64,000 bases of DNA, from contig NZ_MTQO01000044.1 in assembly GCF_001984155.1 (NCBI RefSeq), forward strand, positions 124,001 to 188,000, in the 5' to 3' direction. Positions 9,911 to 18,534 of the stretch are shown here, in pieces; position 1 is the stretch's first letter, and each line of letters begins with the position of its first letter. The notes under the pieces are model-generated. The model did no database searches. It saw only the letters and a list, made by a program, of their open reading frames with translations, and was not told the origin of the DNA. A program made the position numbers and the translations under genes. This DNA comes from Actinosynnema sp. ALI-1.44. Lineage in GTDB: Bacteria; Actinomycetota; Actinomycetes; Mycobacteriales; Pseudonocardiaceae.

Positions 9911-11272
9911 TCAGGAGGTCAGGAAGGTCTTGAGCTCGTGGACGAGCTTGCGGATGTGGCCGGAGACCACCGGCGTGCCCAGGTCCTTGAACCGCTCGCG
10001 GAACCACGGGTTCACGCTGCCGCTGCCGGAGCTGTTCACCGAGCCGACCGGGATGAACTTGGCGCCGGAGCGGTGGATCGCTGCCATGCTCTCGAACAGC
10101 GGCTCGCACTGCCATTCGTAGAAGTCGGAGATCCACACCACCACGGTGTTGCGCGGCTCGGCGATCTTCGGCTGGGCCAGCGCCATGGCCACCGTGCCGT
10201 CGGTTCCGCCGCCGAGGTTGGTGCGCAGCAGCGTCTCGAACGGGTCCGACACCCACGGCGTGAGGTCCAACGCCTGCGTGTCGTACGCGATCAGGTGGAC
10301 GTCCACCTTGGGCAGCCCGGCGAAGATCGACGCGAGGATCGTGCAGTTGACCATCGAGTCCACCATGGAGCCGGACTGGTCGACGACCGCGATCAACCGC
10401 TGCGGCGTGGTTTTGCGCGCGGTGTGCCGGTAGTAGAGGCGGTCGACGTAGAGCCGCTCCTCCTCCTGGCTCCAGTTGGTCAGGTTCTTCCAGATGGTGC
10501 GGTCGAGGTCGAGGTTGCGGAACACCCGCTTCGGCGGGACAGACCTGTCCAACGCACCGACCGTGGCCTTCTCCACCTGGGTGCGCAGCACCTCGGCCAC
10601 CTCGTCCACGAAGCGGCGGATCAGCGACTTGGCGTTGGCCAGCGCGACGCCGGAGAGGTTGTCCTTGTCCCGCAGCAATTGCTCGATCAGCGACATGCTC
10701 GGGGTGAGCTGGCCGGCCAGCGCCGGATCGGCGAGCACCTCACGCAGGTGCATGCGCTTGACCAGGTCCGCCTCGAGCGCCGCGAGGTCCGGGCCGATCC
10801 GTGGGATGAGGGTGCTCAGATCCGGTGCTCCCGTGCCCATGCCGGTCCCGGTCGGGGCGGCCGCACGGCCGCCACGCAGCTGACCCGGTTGACACCCCAG
10901 GGCACGTTCCAGCCAGGCCGCGTCAGCCTGCCACCGCGACAACTGACCCGCGGAGACCGTGCCGGACCCGGTGGCGAACACGTTCAGCAGGACCTTCGAC
11001 ACCAGCGCGGCACGCCGCACCTCAGCCGCCTTGTCGCGATCGCCTTGCGTCTCGGGCACCATCAAACCCTCGAACTCGGCGGCCAGGTCCGGGTGGCGCT
11101 GCACGATCGAATCGACGCCGGTCTGCGGGTCGAGCACGGCGGGCGGCAACCCGATGTCCTCGACAACGGCGACGCTCGCCGATTCCAGGGCGTGCTGTTC
11201 CTCGTTGTCGAACAGCCTGGCCAGCAGCCGCCAGTACAGGACCTGGCGGCGGTTCTCCTGTGGATCGATCAT
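9911..11272 (-). CDS. VWA-domain protein (CoxE-like partner of MoxR ATPase)
   Basis: 453 residues. The C-terminal third is a von Willebrand A domain with a complete metal-ion-dependent adhesion site: DQSGSMVDS, then a threonine in GGGTDGT and an aspartate in WISDFYEW. The N-terminal 260 residues are helical and lack a signal peptide or membrane segment, so it acts in the cytoplasm. The ATG at 11272 overlaps the TGA of the preceding gene. MoxR ATPases and VWA proteins work as pairs in chelatase-like and chaperone systems; the client here is unknown. Confidence 0.88.
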   Translation of the reverse strand: MIDPQENRRQVLYWRLLARLFDNEEQHALESASVAVVEDIGLPPAVLDPQTGVDSIVQRHPDLAAEFEGLMVPETQGDRDKAAEVRRAALVSKVLLNVFATGSGTVSAGQLSRWQADAAWLERALGCQPGQLRGGRAAAPTGTGMGTGAPDLSTLIPRIGPDLAALEADLVKRMHLREVLADPALAGQLTPSMSLIEQLLRDKDNLSGVALANAKSLIRRFVDEVAEVLRTQVEKATVGALDRSVPPKRVFRNLDLDRTIWKNLTNWSQEEERLYVDRLYYRHTARKTTPQRLIAVVDQSGSMVDSMVNCTILASIFAGLPKVDVHLIAYDTQALDLTPWVSDPFETLLRTNLGGGTDGTVAMALAQPKIAEPRNTVVVWISDFYEWQCEPLFESMAAIHRSGAKFIPVGSVNSSGSGSVNPWFRERFKDLGTPVVSGHIRKLVHELKTFLTS

Positions 11273-12654
11273 TTCCGCAACAACCTTCCGGCCCGCTCAC
11301 GCAGCACGGCCGCCGCGTCGGTGGCGGCTTTCTCCGCTTTGACACCGGCCTTGTCCGTGGTGCCCCCGGCCCAGGCTCCGGCATGCAGCGCCACGGTCTT
11401 CTTGCGGGCAGTGGTCTCCACCGCCAATGGCTGGACTCGGAAACTCCCCGCGTCCCAGCGAAGCAGGCCGATGCACGCGGTCGACGCCGCCACCGCCTCC
11501 GGCGTGAGCGGCCCAGCGACCGGGACGCGATCGGTGTCCACGGTCACCTGATGCCCGGCGACGGCGAAGCTCACCGTGTCCTCGGACTGCTCGGCCTCAT
11601 ATCCCTCCAGGAAGACGGGCACGGCGATCCGCACCGGATGCCGGTCCAACGGCGCGGTCGGCGCGATGCTCGCTGTGGGCAGCGCCACCCGTGCCGTCGC
11701 GAAGGCGTCCGCGGGTTCACCCAGGTGGGCATGCTCGTTGCGCCACAACAGATCCCCCTCGGCGGTGACAGGCATGTCGGTGAGTTCCATCGACCGGCCC
11801 TCGCTGACCGCCGCCAGCAACGACAGGTGCGGACGCAGCAGCTGCCAGATCCCGGCGCCGATGATCGTGTCCGGTTTGGGAGCGGACACGCTGGCGCGCA
11901 CCAGCATCGGTGTGGACCCGTCGGCAGGTTCGAACACCGCGTGCACCTGAGCCTGCGCGGCAGTCGCGTGTTCGTGCAGATCCACACCCAACGGCAGCAG
12001 GCGCCCGGTGACCGCGCCGCCGGAGGTCCGAGTCGCGCCAGGCAGGGTCAGCAGCATCGCACGCGACCACAGATCGCCCCAGCGACGCGCGGGAATCCGC
12101 GCCAAGGCAGAGCCGGGGCAGGAGGCCGCCAGTTCGGCCGCGAACCCGTCCACCAACGCGGCCAGTCGCCGCAGGCCCGGCTCCGGCAACAGGGCGGAGA
12201 CCACCGGCGCGGCACCGGAGACCAGGTCGTGGTCGATGCCCTGCCACCCCGCCCGCGCCAGATCCGACAACCAGGTTCTGGCCGCCAGCACCAGGTTCTC
12301 CGGCTGGTCACCGCCAAGCGTGGTGACGGCCTCGTCCGCGGCGGCCCGTCCCGTCGCCTGCCGGATCCGCGCCATCACCGCGTCGTGCACCGAGCCGAAC
12401 AGCGCGATTCGCGCCGCCGCAAGGGAAATGAAGTGTTCCTCGCCCGCGGCGCCCGCCGCCGCCTTGTCCACCGCCTCGGCCACCCTGGCTGCCAAGGGCG
12501 ATGCCGCCATCGCGTCGGCCAACGCGGCCAACCCGGCGGCCTGGGCAGGTTGCGGCCGTAGCAGACCGGTGACCAATGCCTGGTCGACTGCGGCCACGGC
12601 CGCCAACGCCTCGTCGAGCCCGTCGACGGGATCCGCCAACATGTCGGCCCGCAT
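11269..12654 (-). CDS. Unknown protein of the MoxR/VWA/SWIM cassette
   Basis: 461 residues, Ala/Leu-rich, no signal peptide or membrane span, and no domain I recognise. The N-terminal half looks all-helical (repeated LAALADAMAAS-type stretches); the middle contains beta-rich segments (AQVHAVFEPADGS, IGAGIWQLLRP); a short lysine-rich helical tail ends in RERAGRLLRK. The ATG at 12654 overlaps the TGA of the SWIM gene, and its own TGA overlaps the VWA start, so it is translated with them. Upstream frame extension is rejected because the coupled start explains the overlap. Position between the SWIM and VWA genes suggests an adaptor or client-recognition role (inference). Confidence 0.8.
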   Translation of the reverse strand: MRADMLADPVDGLDEALAAVAAVDQALVTGLLRPQPAQAAGLAALADAMAASPLAARVAEAVDKAAAGAAGEEHFISLAAARIALFGSVHDAVMARIRQATGRAAADEAVTTLGGDQPENLVLAARTWLSDLARAGWQGIDHDLVSGAAPVVSALLPEPGLRRLAALVDGFAAELAASCPGSALARIPARRWGDLWSRAMLLTLPGATRTSGGAVTGRLLPLGVDLHEHATAAQAQVHAVFEPADGSTPMLVRASVSAPKPDTIIGAGIWQLLRPHLSLLAAVSEGRSMELTDMPVTAEGDLLWRNEHAHLGEPADAFATARVALPTASIAPTAPLDRHPVRIAVPVFLEGYEAEQSEDTVSFAVAGHQVTVDTDRVPVAGPLTPEAVAASTACIGLLRWDAGSFRVQPLAVETTARKKTVALHAGAWAGGTTDKAGVKAEKAATDAAAVLRERAGRLLRK

Positions 12655-13160
12655 CACGCCACCACCCTGGTCGGCGGGAACCACTGCATCTCCGGCACAG
12701 CGGTGGTGGTCGGCGCGAGTTCCAGATAGGCCAGATGCCGCAGGAACTGGCTGAACACGACCGCGGCCGCACTGTTGTCGCCCTGCGGCGGACGGGCCCT
12801 CCACATCGCCTGCAGGATGCTCTCCCCCGACACCACGTCCTCAGTCGCGACTTCCACCCGCAGATACCGGGCCACACGCTCCGCGCCGTACTGCACCGCA
12901 GCCTCGGTGACCAAGGCACCGATGTGGTTGCAGAAGCTCCCCCGAGCCCCACCACAGGGTCGATTGTTGTTGGTACTGCACGCGAACTCGTAACTGCCCA
13001 CCGCGACCGACGAAACGTACACCCGCCCCACGTCCGAGCCGCTGGACACCACACCCTGCAGCCGCCCGTCCGCCAGTTCCACGAACGGGACCTTGGACAG
13101 CTTGCGAGGGCGCGCGGGCGCCAATACCCGCGCTGTGCTCGAACTTTCCCACTCTGGCAC
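12654..13160 (-). CDS. SWIM zinc-finger protein, first gene of the cassette
   Basis: 168 residues from a GTG start at 13160, chosen because AGGAG lies 8 bases upstream (13169-13173); a longer GTG start at 13190 has no such site. The SWIM-like cluster is CSTNNNRPC followed by SFCNHI, that is, C-x7-C-x6-C-x-H, a slightly atypical spacing for the CxCx(n)CxH motif. SWIM domains bind nucleic acid or protein and head many MoxR/VWA operons of actinobacteria. It probably supplies target recognition to the four downstream proteins (inference). Confidence 0.85.
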   Translation of the reverse strand: MPEWESSSTARVLAPARPRKLSKVPFVELADGRLQGVVSSGSDVGRVYVSSVAVGSYEFACSTNNNRPCGGARGSFCNHIGALVTEAAVQYGAERVARYLRVEVATEDVVSGESILQAMWRARPPQGDNSAAAVVFSQFLRHLAYLELAPTTTAVPEMQWFPPTRVVA

Positions 13161-13360
13161 CGCACTGTCTCCTAACCGACACAACCCCACCCCACCGGAT
13201 CAGCGGGAGGAGGAGAATGTAGCGGCCACCACCGACAATTCTGATCTTGCGAGGTCAGGGCCGTTCCCCGCCGGGGTGTGAGCCACCATTCCGTCCATAG
13301 TGGATTCACTGCGGCTCGGCGCACGCCGTGATCGATCCGGGTGGAGTTCCCGGGGGTCGG

Positions 13361-13683
13361 TCACCCCTCGGCCGGTGCCGGGCGCGCCCGCAACGCGTCG
13401 ATCGCGGTGTCGATCGCGGTCAGGGCCGCGGTCCTGTCGAGGCCCGCCCTCGACACGAGCGAAAGGCCTTGGACGATGTAGAGCAGGAGCTGAGCCTGAG
13501 CCTCGGGACGGGCGTTGTCGGTGACTTCTCCGGTGGCCTGTGCGCGGCGGAGTGCGTCGGTGACGATGTCGACGAACCGCCCATACGAGCGGGTGACGAG
13601 TTCCGAGGCCTCGCTGTCGAGCGGCACCAGTTCGGCGGTGGTGTTGCCGACCAGGCAGCCGTGCGGGACGCCCACGTCGGAGA
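13361..13683 (-). pseudogene. TetR-family regulator remnant (ligand domain only)
   Basis: About 107 codons encode a C-terminal TetR ligand domain: the GCLVGNTTAEL motif typical of the TetR_C_11-like group, followed by helices through IVTDALRRAQ and LLLYIVQGLSLV to the TGA at 13361. The helix-turn-helix half is absent. The remnant begins directly after the stop of the upstream hydrolase in another frame, and no start with a ribosome-binding site precedes it. Best explained by a deletion that removed the DNA-binding part and joined the remainder to the hydrolase gene's 3' end. Confidence 0.75.
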
Positions 13684-14559
13684 TCATTTCGTCCAGGCGA
13701 GCACCCGGCCGAGGAAGCCACGCATGTAGCCCGCGACGACGTCCAGGTGGCTCTCCAGCAGGAAGTGGCCACCGTTGATCAGGTGCACCTCCGCGTCCTT
13801 GGCGTCGCGGGCGAAGGCCAGCGCGCCCGCCGGGCCGAAGATCTCGTCGTTGCGGCCCCACACAGCGAGCACGGGCACGTCGTTGGTGCGCAGGAATTCG
13901 TGCAGCAGCGGATACAACGGGCGACTGTTTCGGTAATCGCGGAACAACGCCAACTGGATCTCGTCGTTGCCCTCGCGGGACACCAGGGCGAAGTCGTGCT
14001 CCCAGGTGTCCGGGCTGACCACACTCGGATCGGGCACGCCGTGCACGTACTGCCAGCGGATGGCATCGAGGTCGAGCGCGGTGCGAACAGCCGGTTCGGT
14101 CTCGGGTCCGGGGTCGGCCCCGTAGGCCCAGACGTCGGTCCAGAACGACTCGACGAAACCGTCCTCGTAGCCGTTGCCGTTCTGGGTGACGATGGCGGTG
14201 ATCCGGCCGGGGTGCTTGAGCGCGAGGCGCCAACCGATGGGGGCACCGTAGTCCTGGACGTAGATGGCGTAGCGGTCCAGGCCCACCTGGTCGATCAGCC
14301 CGGAGGTGAGGTCGGCGAGGGCGTCGAAGGTGTAGGTGAACTCCCCCACGCCGGGTGCGGCGGAGCGACCGAAGCCGAGGTGGTCCGGCGCGATGACGTG
14401 GTAGTCCCTCGCCAGCAACGGGATGAGCTCGCGGAACATGAACGAGCTGGTCGGGTATCCGTGCAGCAGGACGATCGCGGGTGCGCCCGCGGGCCCGGCT
14501 TCGCGGTAGAAGATCTCGTGGCCGTCGACGACGGCGGTCCGATGGTGCACCGAGCCCAT
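13684..14559 (-). CDS. Haloalkane-dehalogenase-like alpha/beta hydrolase
   Basis: 291 residues of alpha/beta-hydrolase fold. HGYPTSSFMFREL forms the oxyanion region and the nucleophile elbow is VQDYGAP, so the nucleophile is aspartate as in haloalkane dehalogenases and fluoroacetate dehalogenases rather than serine. The catalytic histidine sits in NGGHFLLESH near residue 267. ATG at 14559 has AAGGGG about 7 bases upstream. The last residues (RVLAWTK) run into the TetR remnant, so the native C-terminus may have been altered by the same deletion. Substrate is unknown; epoxide hydrolase or lactonase activity are alternatives. Confidence 0.8.
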   Translation of the reverse strand: MGSVHHRTAVVDGHEIFYREAGPAGAPAIVLLHGYPTSSFMFRELIPLLARDYHVIAPDHLGFGRSAAPGVGEFTYTFDALADLTSGLIDQVGLDRYAIYVQDYGAPIGWRLALKHPGRITAIVTQNGNGYEDGFVESFWTDVWAYGADPGPETEPAVRTALDLDAIRWQYVHGVPDPSVVSPDTWEHDFALVSREGNDEIQLALFRDYRNSRPLYPLLHEFLRTNDVPVLAVWGRNDEIFGPAGALAFARDAKDAEVHLINGGHFLLESHLDVVAGYMRGFLGRVLAWTK

Positions 14560-14663
14560 TTCTAACCCCTTCGAATGATTGATCTGGTTAGCTCGTTGTC
14601 ATCGAAGCACGAGGTGCACTAACCTGTCAAAGGATTCATTCTGGTTAGAGAGAGCGGCACCCG
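14560..14663. promoter_or_regulatory. Divergent regulatory region with repeated CTGGTTAG boxes
   Basis: Between the hydrolase (minus) and the CGNR gene (plus) the 8-mer CTGGTTAG occurs at 14584-14591 and 14641-14648, and its near inverse CTAACCTG at 14619-14626; a half box CTAACCCC lies at 14563-14570. The longer direct repeat GATTNATYCTGGTTAG is nearly identical in the two plus-oriented copies. A minus-strand TTGACA (14629-14624) is a possible -35 for the hydrolase. These look like operator copies for a local regulator, either the CGNR protein or the lost TetR (inference). Confidence 0.45.
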
Positions 14664-15143
14664 ATGAACACGCTGCTGGACCTGCTCAACAGCAGACCAC
14701 TGATCAACGGTGAAGAACACGACGCACTCGGTGACCCGGCCGCGGCGAGACACTGGGCACTGGAACACGGCGGCGACGGCAGCCCCACGGAACTGGCGCT
14801 GCTGCGCGAGACGCGGGACGCACTGCGGGACGTCGTGTGCGGCGAAATCCCGCCCACGGCGTTGAGCCCCCTGCTCGACGGGGTCAGCCAGGTCCCGGAG
14901 TTCACTCCGGACGGTCTTCAGTGGACGATCAAGGCGCCAGCGCACGCCCGGCTGGCCGTCGAGGTCGTCCTCGCCTGGGCCGACACCGAGCAGCAGCTGC
15001 CCGGCCGACTGCGCCCCTGCGCCAACGAGGCGTGCCAACTGTTCCTGCTCGACCGCAGCCGCGCCAACCGCGCCCGCTGGTGCTCGATGGCTGTCTGCGG
15101 CAACAGGGCAAAAGCACGCCGACACTACGAACGCACCCGCTGA
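14664..15143 (+). CDS. CGNR zinc-finger (ABATE-type) putative regulator
   Basis: 159 residues. The C-terminal zinc finger has CANEAC, then WCSMAVCGNRAKARRHYER, which is the defining CGNR motif; the N-terminal 110 residues correspond to the stress-associated ABATE region. ATG at 14664 follows a purine-rich GAGAGAG. These proteins are presumed transcription regulators. It is transcribed divergently from the hydrolase across the repeated boxes at 14563-14648, so it may regulate that gene or itself. Confidence 0.85.
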   Translation: MNTLLDLLNSRPLINGEEHDALGDPAAARHWALEHGGDGSPTELALLRETRDALRDVVCGEIPPTALSPLLDGVSQVPEFTPDGLQWTIKAPAHARLAVEVVLAWADTEQQLPGRLRPCANEACQLFLLDRSRANRARWCSMAVCGNRAKARRHYERTR

Positions 15144-15223
15144 ATCGTTCGCGGCAGCCTACAGTGATGCAAAGACCCGTATCGGGCCGATTCCTGGAAG
15201 TTGACCACCGGGGCTCGCTGTGC

Positions 15224-16321
15224 TCAACCGACTGTTGACGGGATACCGAAAACAACGGTCAGCTCCAGCCCTCCGCCGGCGTTCGGGCGAGCCGTCACAT
15301 GGGCGTTGTGGGCCTGCGCGATCGACGCCGCGATCGACAGCCCGAGTCCGGCGCCGTCACTGCGAGTGCGCGTGTGCAGTCGACGGAATGGTTGGAACAG
15401 CTCGGGGATTCGTTCCGCGGGCACGTGGGGGCCGGTGTTGCGAATGGTCAACACCCCCGCCCTTGTCAGTCCTATGTGTACCTCGCCGCCGGGTCGGTTG
15501 TACCGGACCGCGTTGTTCACCAGGTTGACCAGGAGCCGGTGCAACAGGACCGCGTCGCCGCGGACCACCACCGGCTCGGCGTTCACCACCATCTCGATCC
15601 CGTCCGAAGCGGATTCGGTCGCCGTCTGGGCGACCAGGCTCGCCAGATCGACCATCCGCGGGTTGTCCAAGCCGTGCTCCGCCTCGGCCAGCACCAGCAA
15701 CGAGTCGATCAGCTGCTCGGTCCGGCGGTTGTGGGTGAGCAGTTTCGCCCGGGTACCGGGGAGGTCGTCGGCGTTTTCCAGTCCTACTTGGATCGCGATG
15801 CGCTGGGTCGCCAGCGGTGTGCGGAGTTCGTGCGCGGCGTTGGCGATGAACCGGCGCTGGCTGTCCATCGAGCGTTCCAGGCGGTCCAGCATCGCGTCGA
15901 TCGTGTCGGCGAGACCCTTGAGCTCGTCGTCCGGGCCGGGCAACGCGATCCGTTCGTCCATGGTGGACAACGACAGCCGCTGCGCGGTCGCGGTGATCCT
16001 GCGCAGCGCTCGCAGCATCCGACCCGCGATCCACCAGCCCGTCACGATCGACAGCACAGTCAGCACCACGAGGGTGATCACCGTGACGATCCACTGGGTC
16101 TTCAGCACTTCGTCCGGCAGGCTCAGCATGGGTTCCGGCCGCGGCGCCCCCGGCGGGAGCGGCAGGTGCACCACCTGGCCGGTCGGCGCGATCTGCGCGA
16201 CCTGGTCGTAGAGCCGATCGCTGAACACCAGGTTCACCGCGATCACGAGCACCGTCGACGTGAGCAGGAATATGCTGGTGTACAGCGCGGTCAACCGGAA
16301 CCGGATCGTCCGCCGCCTCAC
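15224..16321 (-). CDS. Sensor histidine kinase
   Basis: 365 residues from a GTG at 16321 whose bases overlap the TGA of the response regulator (GTGA), so the two are translationally coupled. Two membrane helices, about 9-32 and 75-100, flank a short extracytoplasmic loop of about 40 residues; then a HAMP segment, the dimerisation/phosphoacceptor helix with HELRTPLATQ, an N box NLVNNAVRYN, and the ATP-lid GAGLGLSI. The usual DxGxG box is replaced by NTGP. The signal is unknown. An earlier in-frame start would run into the regulator gene and is less likely. Confidence 0.9.
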   Translation of the reverse strand: MRRRTIRFRLTALYTSIFLLTSTVLVIAVNLVFSDRLYDQVAQIAPTGQVVHLPLPPGAPRPEPMLSLPDEVLKTQWIVTVITLVVLTVLSIVTGWWIAGRMLRALRRITATAQRLSLSTMDERIALPGPDDELKGLADTIDAMLDRLERSMDSQRRFIANAAHELRTPLATQRIAIQVGLENADDLPGTRAKLLTHNRRTEQLIDSLLVLAEAEHGLDNPRMVDLASLVAQTATESASDGIEMVVNAEPVVVRGDAVLLHRLLVNLVNNAVRYNRPGGEVHIGLTRAGVLTIRNTGPHVPAERIPELFQPFRRLHTRTRSDGAGLGLSIAASIAQAHNAHVTARPNAGGGLELTVVFGIPSTVG

Positions 16322-16971
16322 AGGACGTACCCCGCTCCCGGCACGGTGTGGACACACGGCGGGTCACCGAGTTTCGCCCGCAACCTGCTGATGATCACGC
16401 GGACCACGGTCGTGAACGGGTCGGCGTGCTCGTCCCACGCCGACTCCAGCAACTGCTCGGCACTGACGACCGCGCCGTCCGCGCGCATCAGCACCTCCAG
16501 CACCGCGTACTCCTTGAGCGACAGGCGCAGAAACCGGCCGTCCCGGGTCACCTGCATCCGTTGGGTGTCCAGCACGATCCCGTGCCGCCGCAACGTCGGC
16601 GGCACGGGCGCCTGGCTGCGTCTGCCCAATGCCTGCACCCGAGCCACCAGTTCGCTGTAGTCGAAGGGTTTCGGCAGATAGTCGTCCGCGCCGAGGCCCA
16701 GACCGGCGACCCGCGCGGGAACCGACGCCGCCGCGGTGAGCATCAGGATCCTGGTCCGCGTCCCCGCGCGGACCAGGTCCTGGCAGATCTGGTCGCCGTG
16801 CACCTCGGGTAGGTCCCGATCCAGCACGAGCACGTCGTAGTCGTTGACCGCCAGCCGCTCCGACGCCTCCGCGCCGTCGTAGGCGACGTCGACCGCCATC
16901 GCGTGCCTGCGCAACCCCGTGGCGACCAGATCCGCCAGATCCCGTTCGTCCTCAGCCACCAGTACTCGCAT
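16318..16971 (-). CDS. OmpR/PhoB-type response regulator
   Basis: 217 residues. Receiver domain with acidic pocket ED at 7-8, phospho-acceptor D51 in LVLDRDLPEVHGD and a conserved lysine in YLPKPFDY; the C-terminal winged-helix DNA-binding domain ends in VHTVPGAGYVL. It precedes and overlaps the kinase gene, forming a standard two-component pair. A secreted S41 peptidase gene ends only 43 bp upstream on the same strand, so the three may be co-transcribed. Confidence 0.93.
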   Translation of the reverse strand: MRVLVAEDERDLADLVATGLRRHAMAVDVAYDGAEASERLAVNDYDVLVLDRDLPEVHGDQICQDLVRAGTRTRILMLTAAASVPARVAGLGLGADDYLPKPFDYSELVARVQALGRRSQAPVPPTLRRHGIVLDTQRMQVTRDGRFLRLSLKEYAVLEVLMRADGAVVSAEQLLESAWDEHADPFTTVVRVIISRLRAKLGDPPCVHTVPGAGYVL

Positions 16972-17014
16972 CCACCGGTCCTAGCGGATCCGGTGTTGCT
17001 CCGGTGTGAACACC

Positions 17015-18418
17015 TCAGCGCAGCAGCGAGACGGCCTTGTCGATGCCGGGGTCACGGCCCGCCGACAGGTCGGCCGCGGTGACCGGGGCGAAGTGGTCGG
17101 GCGGCACGCCGACGGTGTCGACCTTCTCCCGGTTCGAGCCGATCTCGTGGATCTTGGGCAGGCCGAGCATGCTGCCGTCGTCGAGCACCCACCCCTCGCC
17201 GGGTCCGGACACCGCGCCCGCGGTCCGTGTACCGACCAGCGTGCCGAACTTCAGGTCCTTGACAGCACTGGAGAACGCGTCGCACGCGGAGGCACATCGG
17301 CGGTCGGTGAGCGTGACCAACGGCAAGTTCAGCAACGACACGGAATCGTCGGTCCGGTTCGGTGTGCACTTGTCCCGCACATCGCACCAGTAGCTGTACG
17401 TCCTGCCGTGCACCCACGAGCTGACCAGCTTCTTGACCTCGTCCGGGGAACCGCCGCCGTTGCCGCGCAGGTCGAACGCGACGCCACGCAGCTTCTGCTG
17501 CTTGCCGAGGTCGGTGATGGCCTTGCGGACCTTGTCCGCGGCACCGGGCGCGAAGCCCCGCAGAAGCACGTAGGCGATGCCACCGGGCAGCAGCTTCGAC
17601 TCCACCACCTCCGGCTCGGTCGGCGGCCTGGTCGGCCTGGTCACCGTCAGGTCGTAGTTCTTCGTCTCACCTGTCGACGGCCTGCGCATGGTGAGCTTGA
17701 CGTGCTGGCCCTCCTTGGCCTCCATCAGCCATTCCACGACACGCGGCACCGCGATGCCGTCCACGAACAGCGGCACGCCGTTGACCGTCAGGATCTCGTC
17801 GCCCAGCTTGATGCCCGCCTTGCCCGCGGCACTGTCGGGGAGCAGGTCGACGACGTGTGCCGGGCCGGTCGCCGTGGGATCCGTTTCGCCAGGGCCGCGC
17901 GCGTGGGAGGGCATGAAGCCGACGGGGAACGAGTCCTCACCCTCAGTCGGGCGCATCCACATCGCGTGGTTGTCGCCGAGGCTGCCGACCATCGCGCGGA
18001 TGGTCACCTCAGCGACAGCCTGGTGTGTCTCCTTGGGCAACTGGGCCATGATGTCCTGGTACGCCTTGCTGAACGCCTTCCAGTCGCTGTCCCGTTTGCC
18101 GGTCAGCACGGGGGCCGTCGCGGTCGACCGGTCCAGTCCACGTCGTTGCATCTCGCGGGTGAGCGCCGAGAATGCCGGCTGCAGCAGCGAGCGGCTGTCC
18201 AGGACCGGGCCGCTGAAGTAGTTGTCGAGGATGCAGTGGTACGCCTGGCCGACCGCGGTGACCGTGGTGGGTTTCAACGGCGGCGGCTGCGGTGGCGGCG
18301 TTTGGCACGCGGGTGGTCTCGCGGTCGCGTCCGGGCTGGCGCTCACGGTCGCGGTACCGGCGAACGTCGCGGCGATGGCGACGATCGTGAGTAACTTCAA
18401 TGATTTCACGGTGGCCAC
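17015..18418 (-). CDS. Secreted S41-family (C-terminal processing) peptidase
   Basis: 467 residues beginning with a signal peptide (KSLKLLTIVAIAATFAGTATVSASP), then a proline-rich spacer, a helical segment, a PDZ domain (about 175-260; DSAAGKAGIKLGDEILTVNG) and the S41 catalytic domain. The likely nucleophile is the serine in CASACDAFSSAV, after the RGNGGGSPDEV substrate-groove motif. GTG start at 18418. Probably an envelope or extracellular protease. It lies just upstream of the two-component system, which may respond to envelope state (inference). Confidence 0.88.
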   Translation of the reverse strand: MATVKSLKLLTIVAIAATFAGTATVSASPDATARPPACQTPPPQPPPLKPTTVTAVGQAYHCILDNYFSGPVLDSRSLLQPAFSALTREMQRRGLDRSTATAPVLTGKRDSDWKAFSKAYQDIMAQLPKETHQAVAEVTIRAMVGSLGDNHAMWMRPTEGEDSFPVGFMPSHARGPGETDPTATGPAHVVDLLPDSAAGKAGIKLGDEILTVNGVPLFVDGIAVPRVVEWLMEAKEGQHVKLTMRRPSTGETKNYDLTVTRPTRPPTEPEVVESKLLPGGIAYVLLRGFAPGAADKVRKAITDLGKQQKLRGVAFDLRGNGGGSPDEVKKLVSSWVHGRTYSYWCDVRDKCTPNRTDDSVSLLNLPLVTLTDRRCASACDAFSSAVKDLKFGTLVGTRTAGAVSGPGEGWVLDDGSMLGLPKIHEIGSNREKVDTVGVPPDHFAPVTAADLSAGRDPGIDKAVSLLR

Positions 18419-18534
18419 TGTGCTGAGGCCGCTGTTGCGCGGCCGCGAACGATGTCGTTAACGCCGGGATAACGGCCGGTCCGCTACCGGGCAGATCGCG
18501 TCGAAGGGGAGCCTGCTCGGCGGCCCAAAGGTGC

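Noticed and set aside
6925-9933. 1002-codon plus-strand open frame
   Set aside because: Antisense to the DUF5682 and AAA genes, which have clear motifs and coupled starts; its translation has no domain character.
9719-12561. Long plus-strand open frames over the VWA and unknown genes
   Set aside because: Same antisense-shadow composition; no start context or motif.
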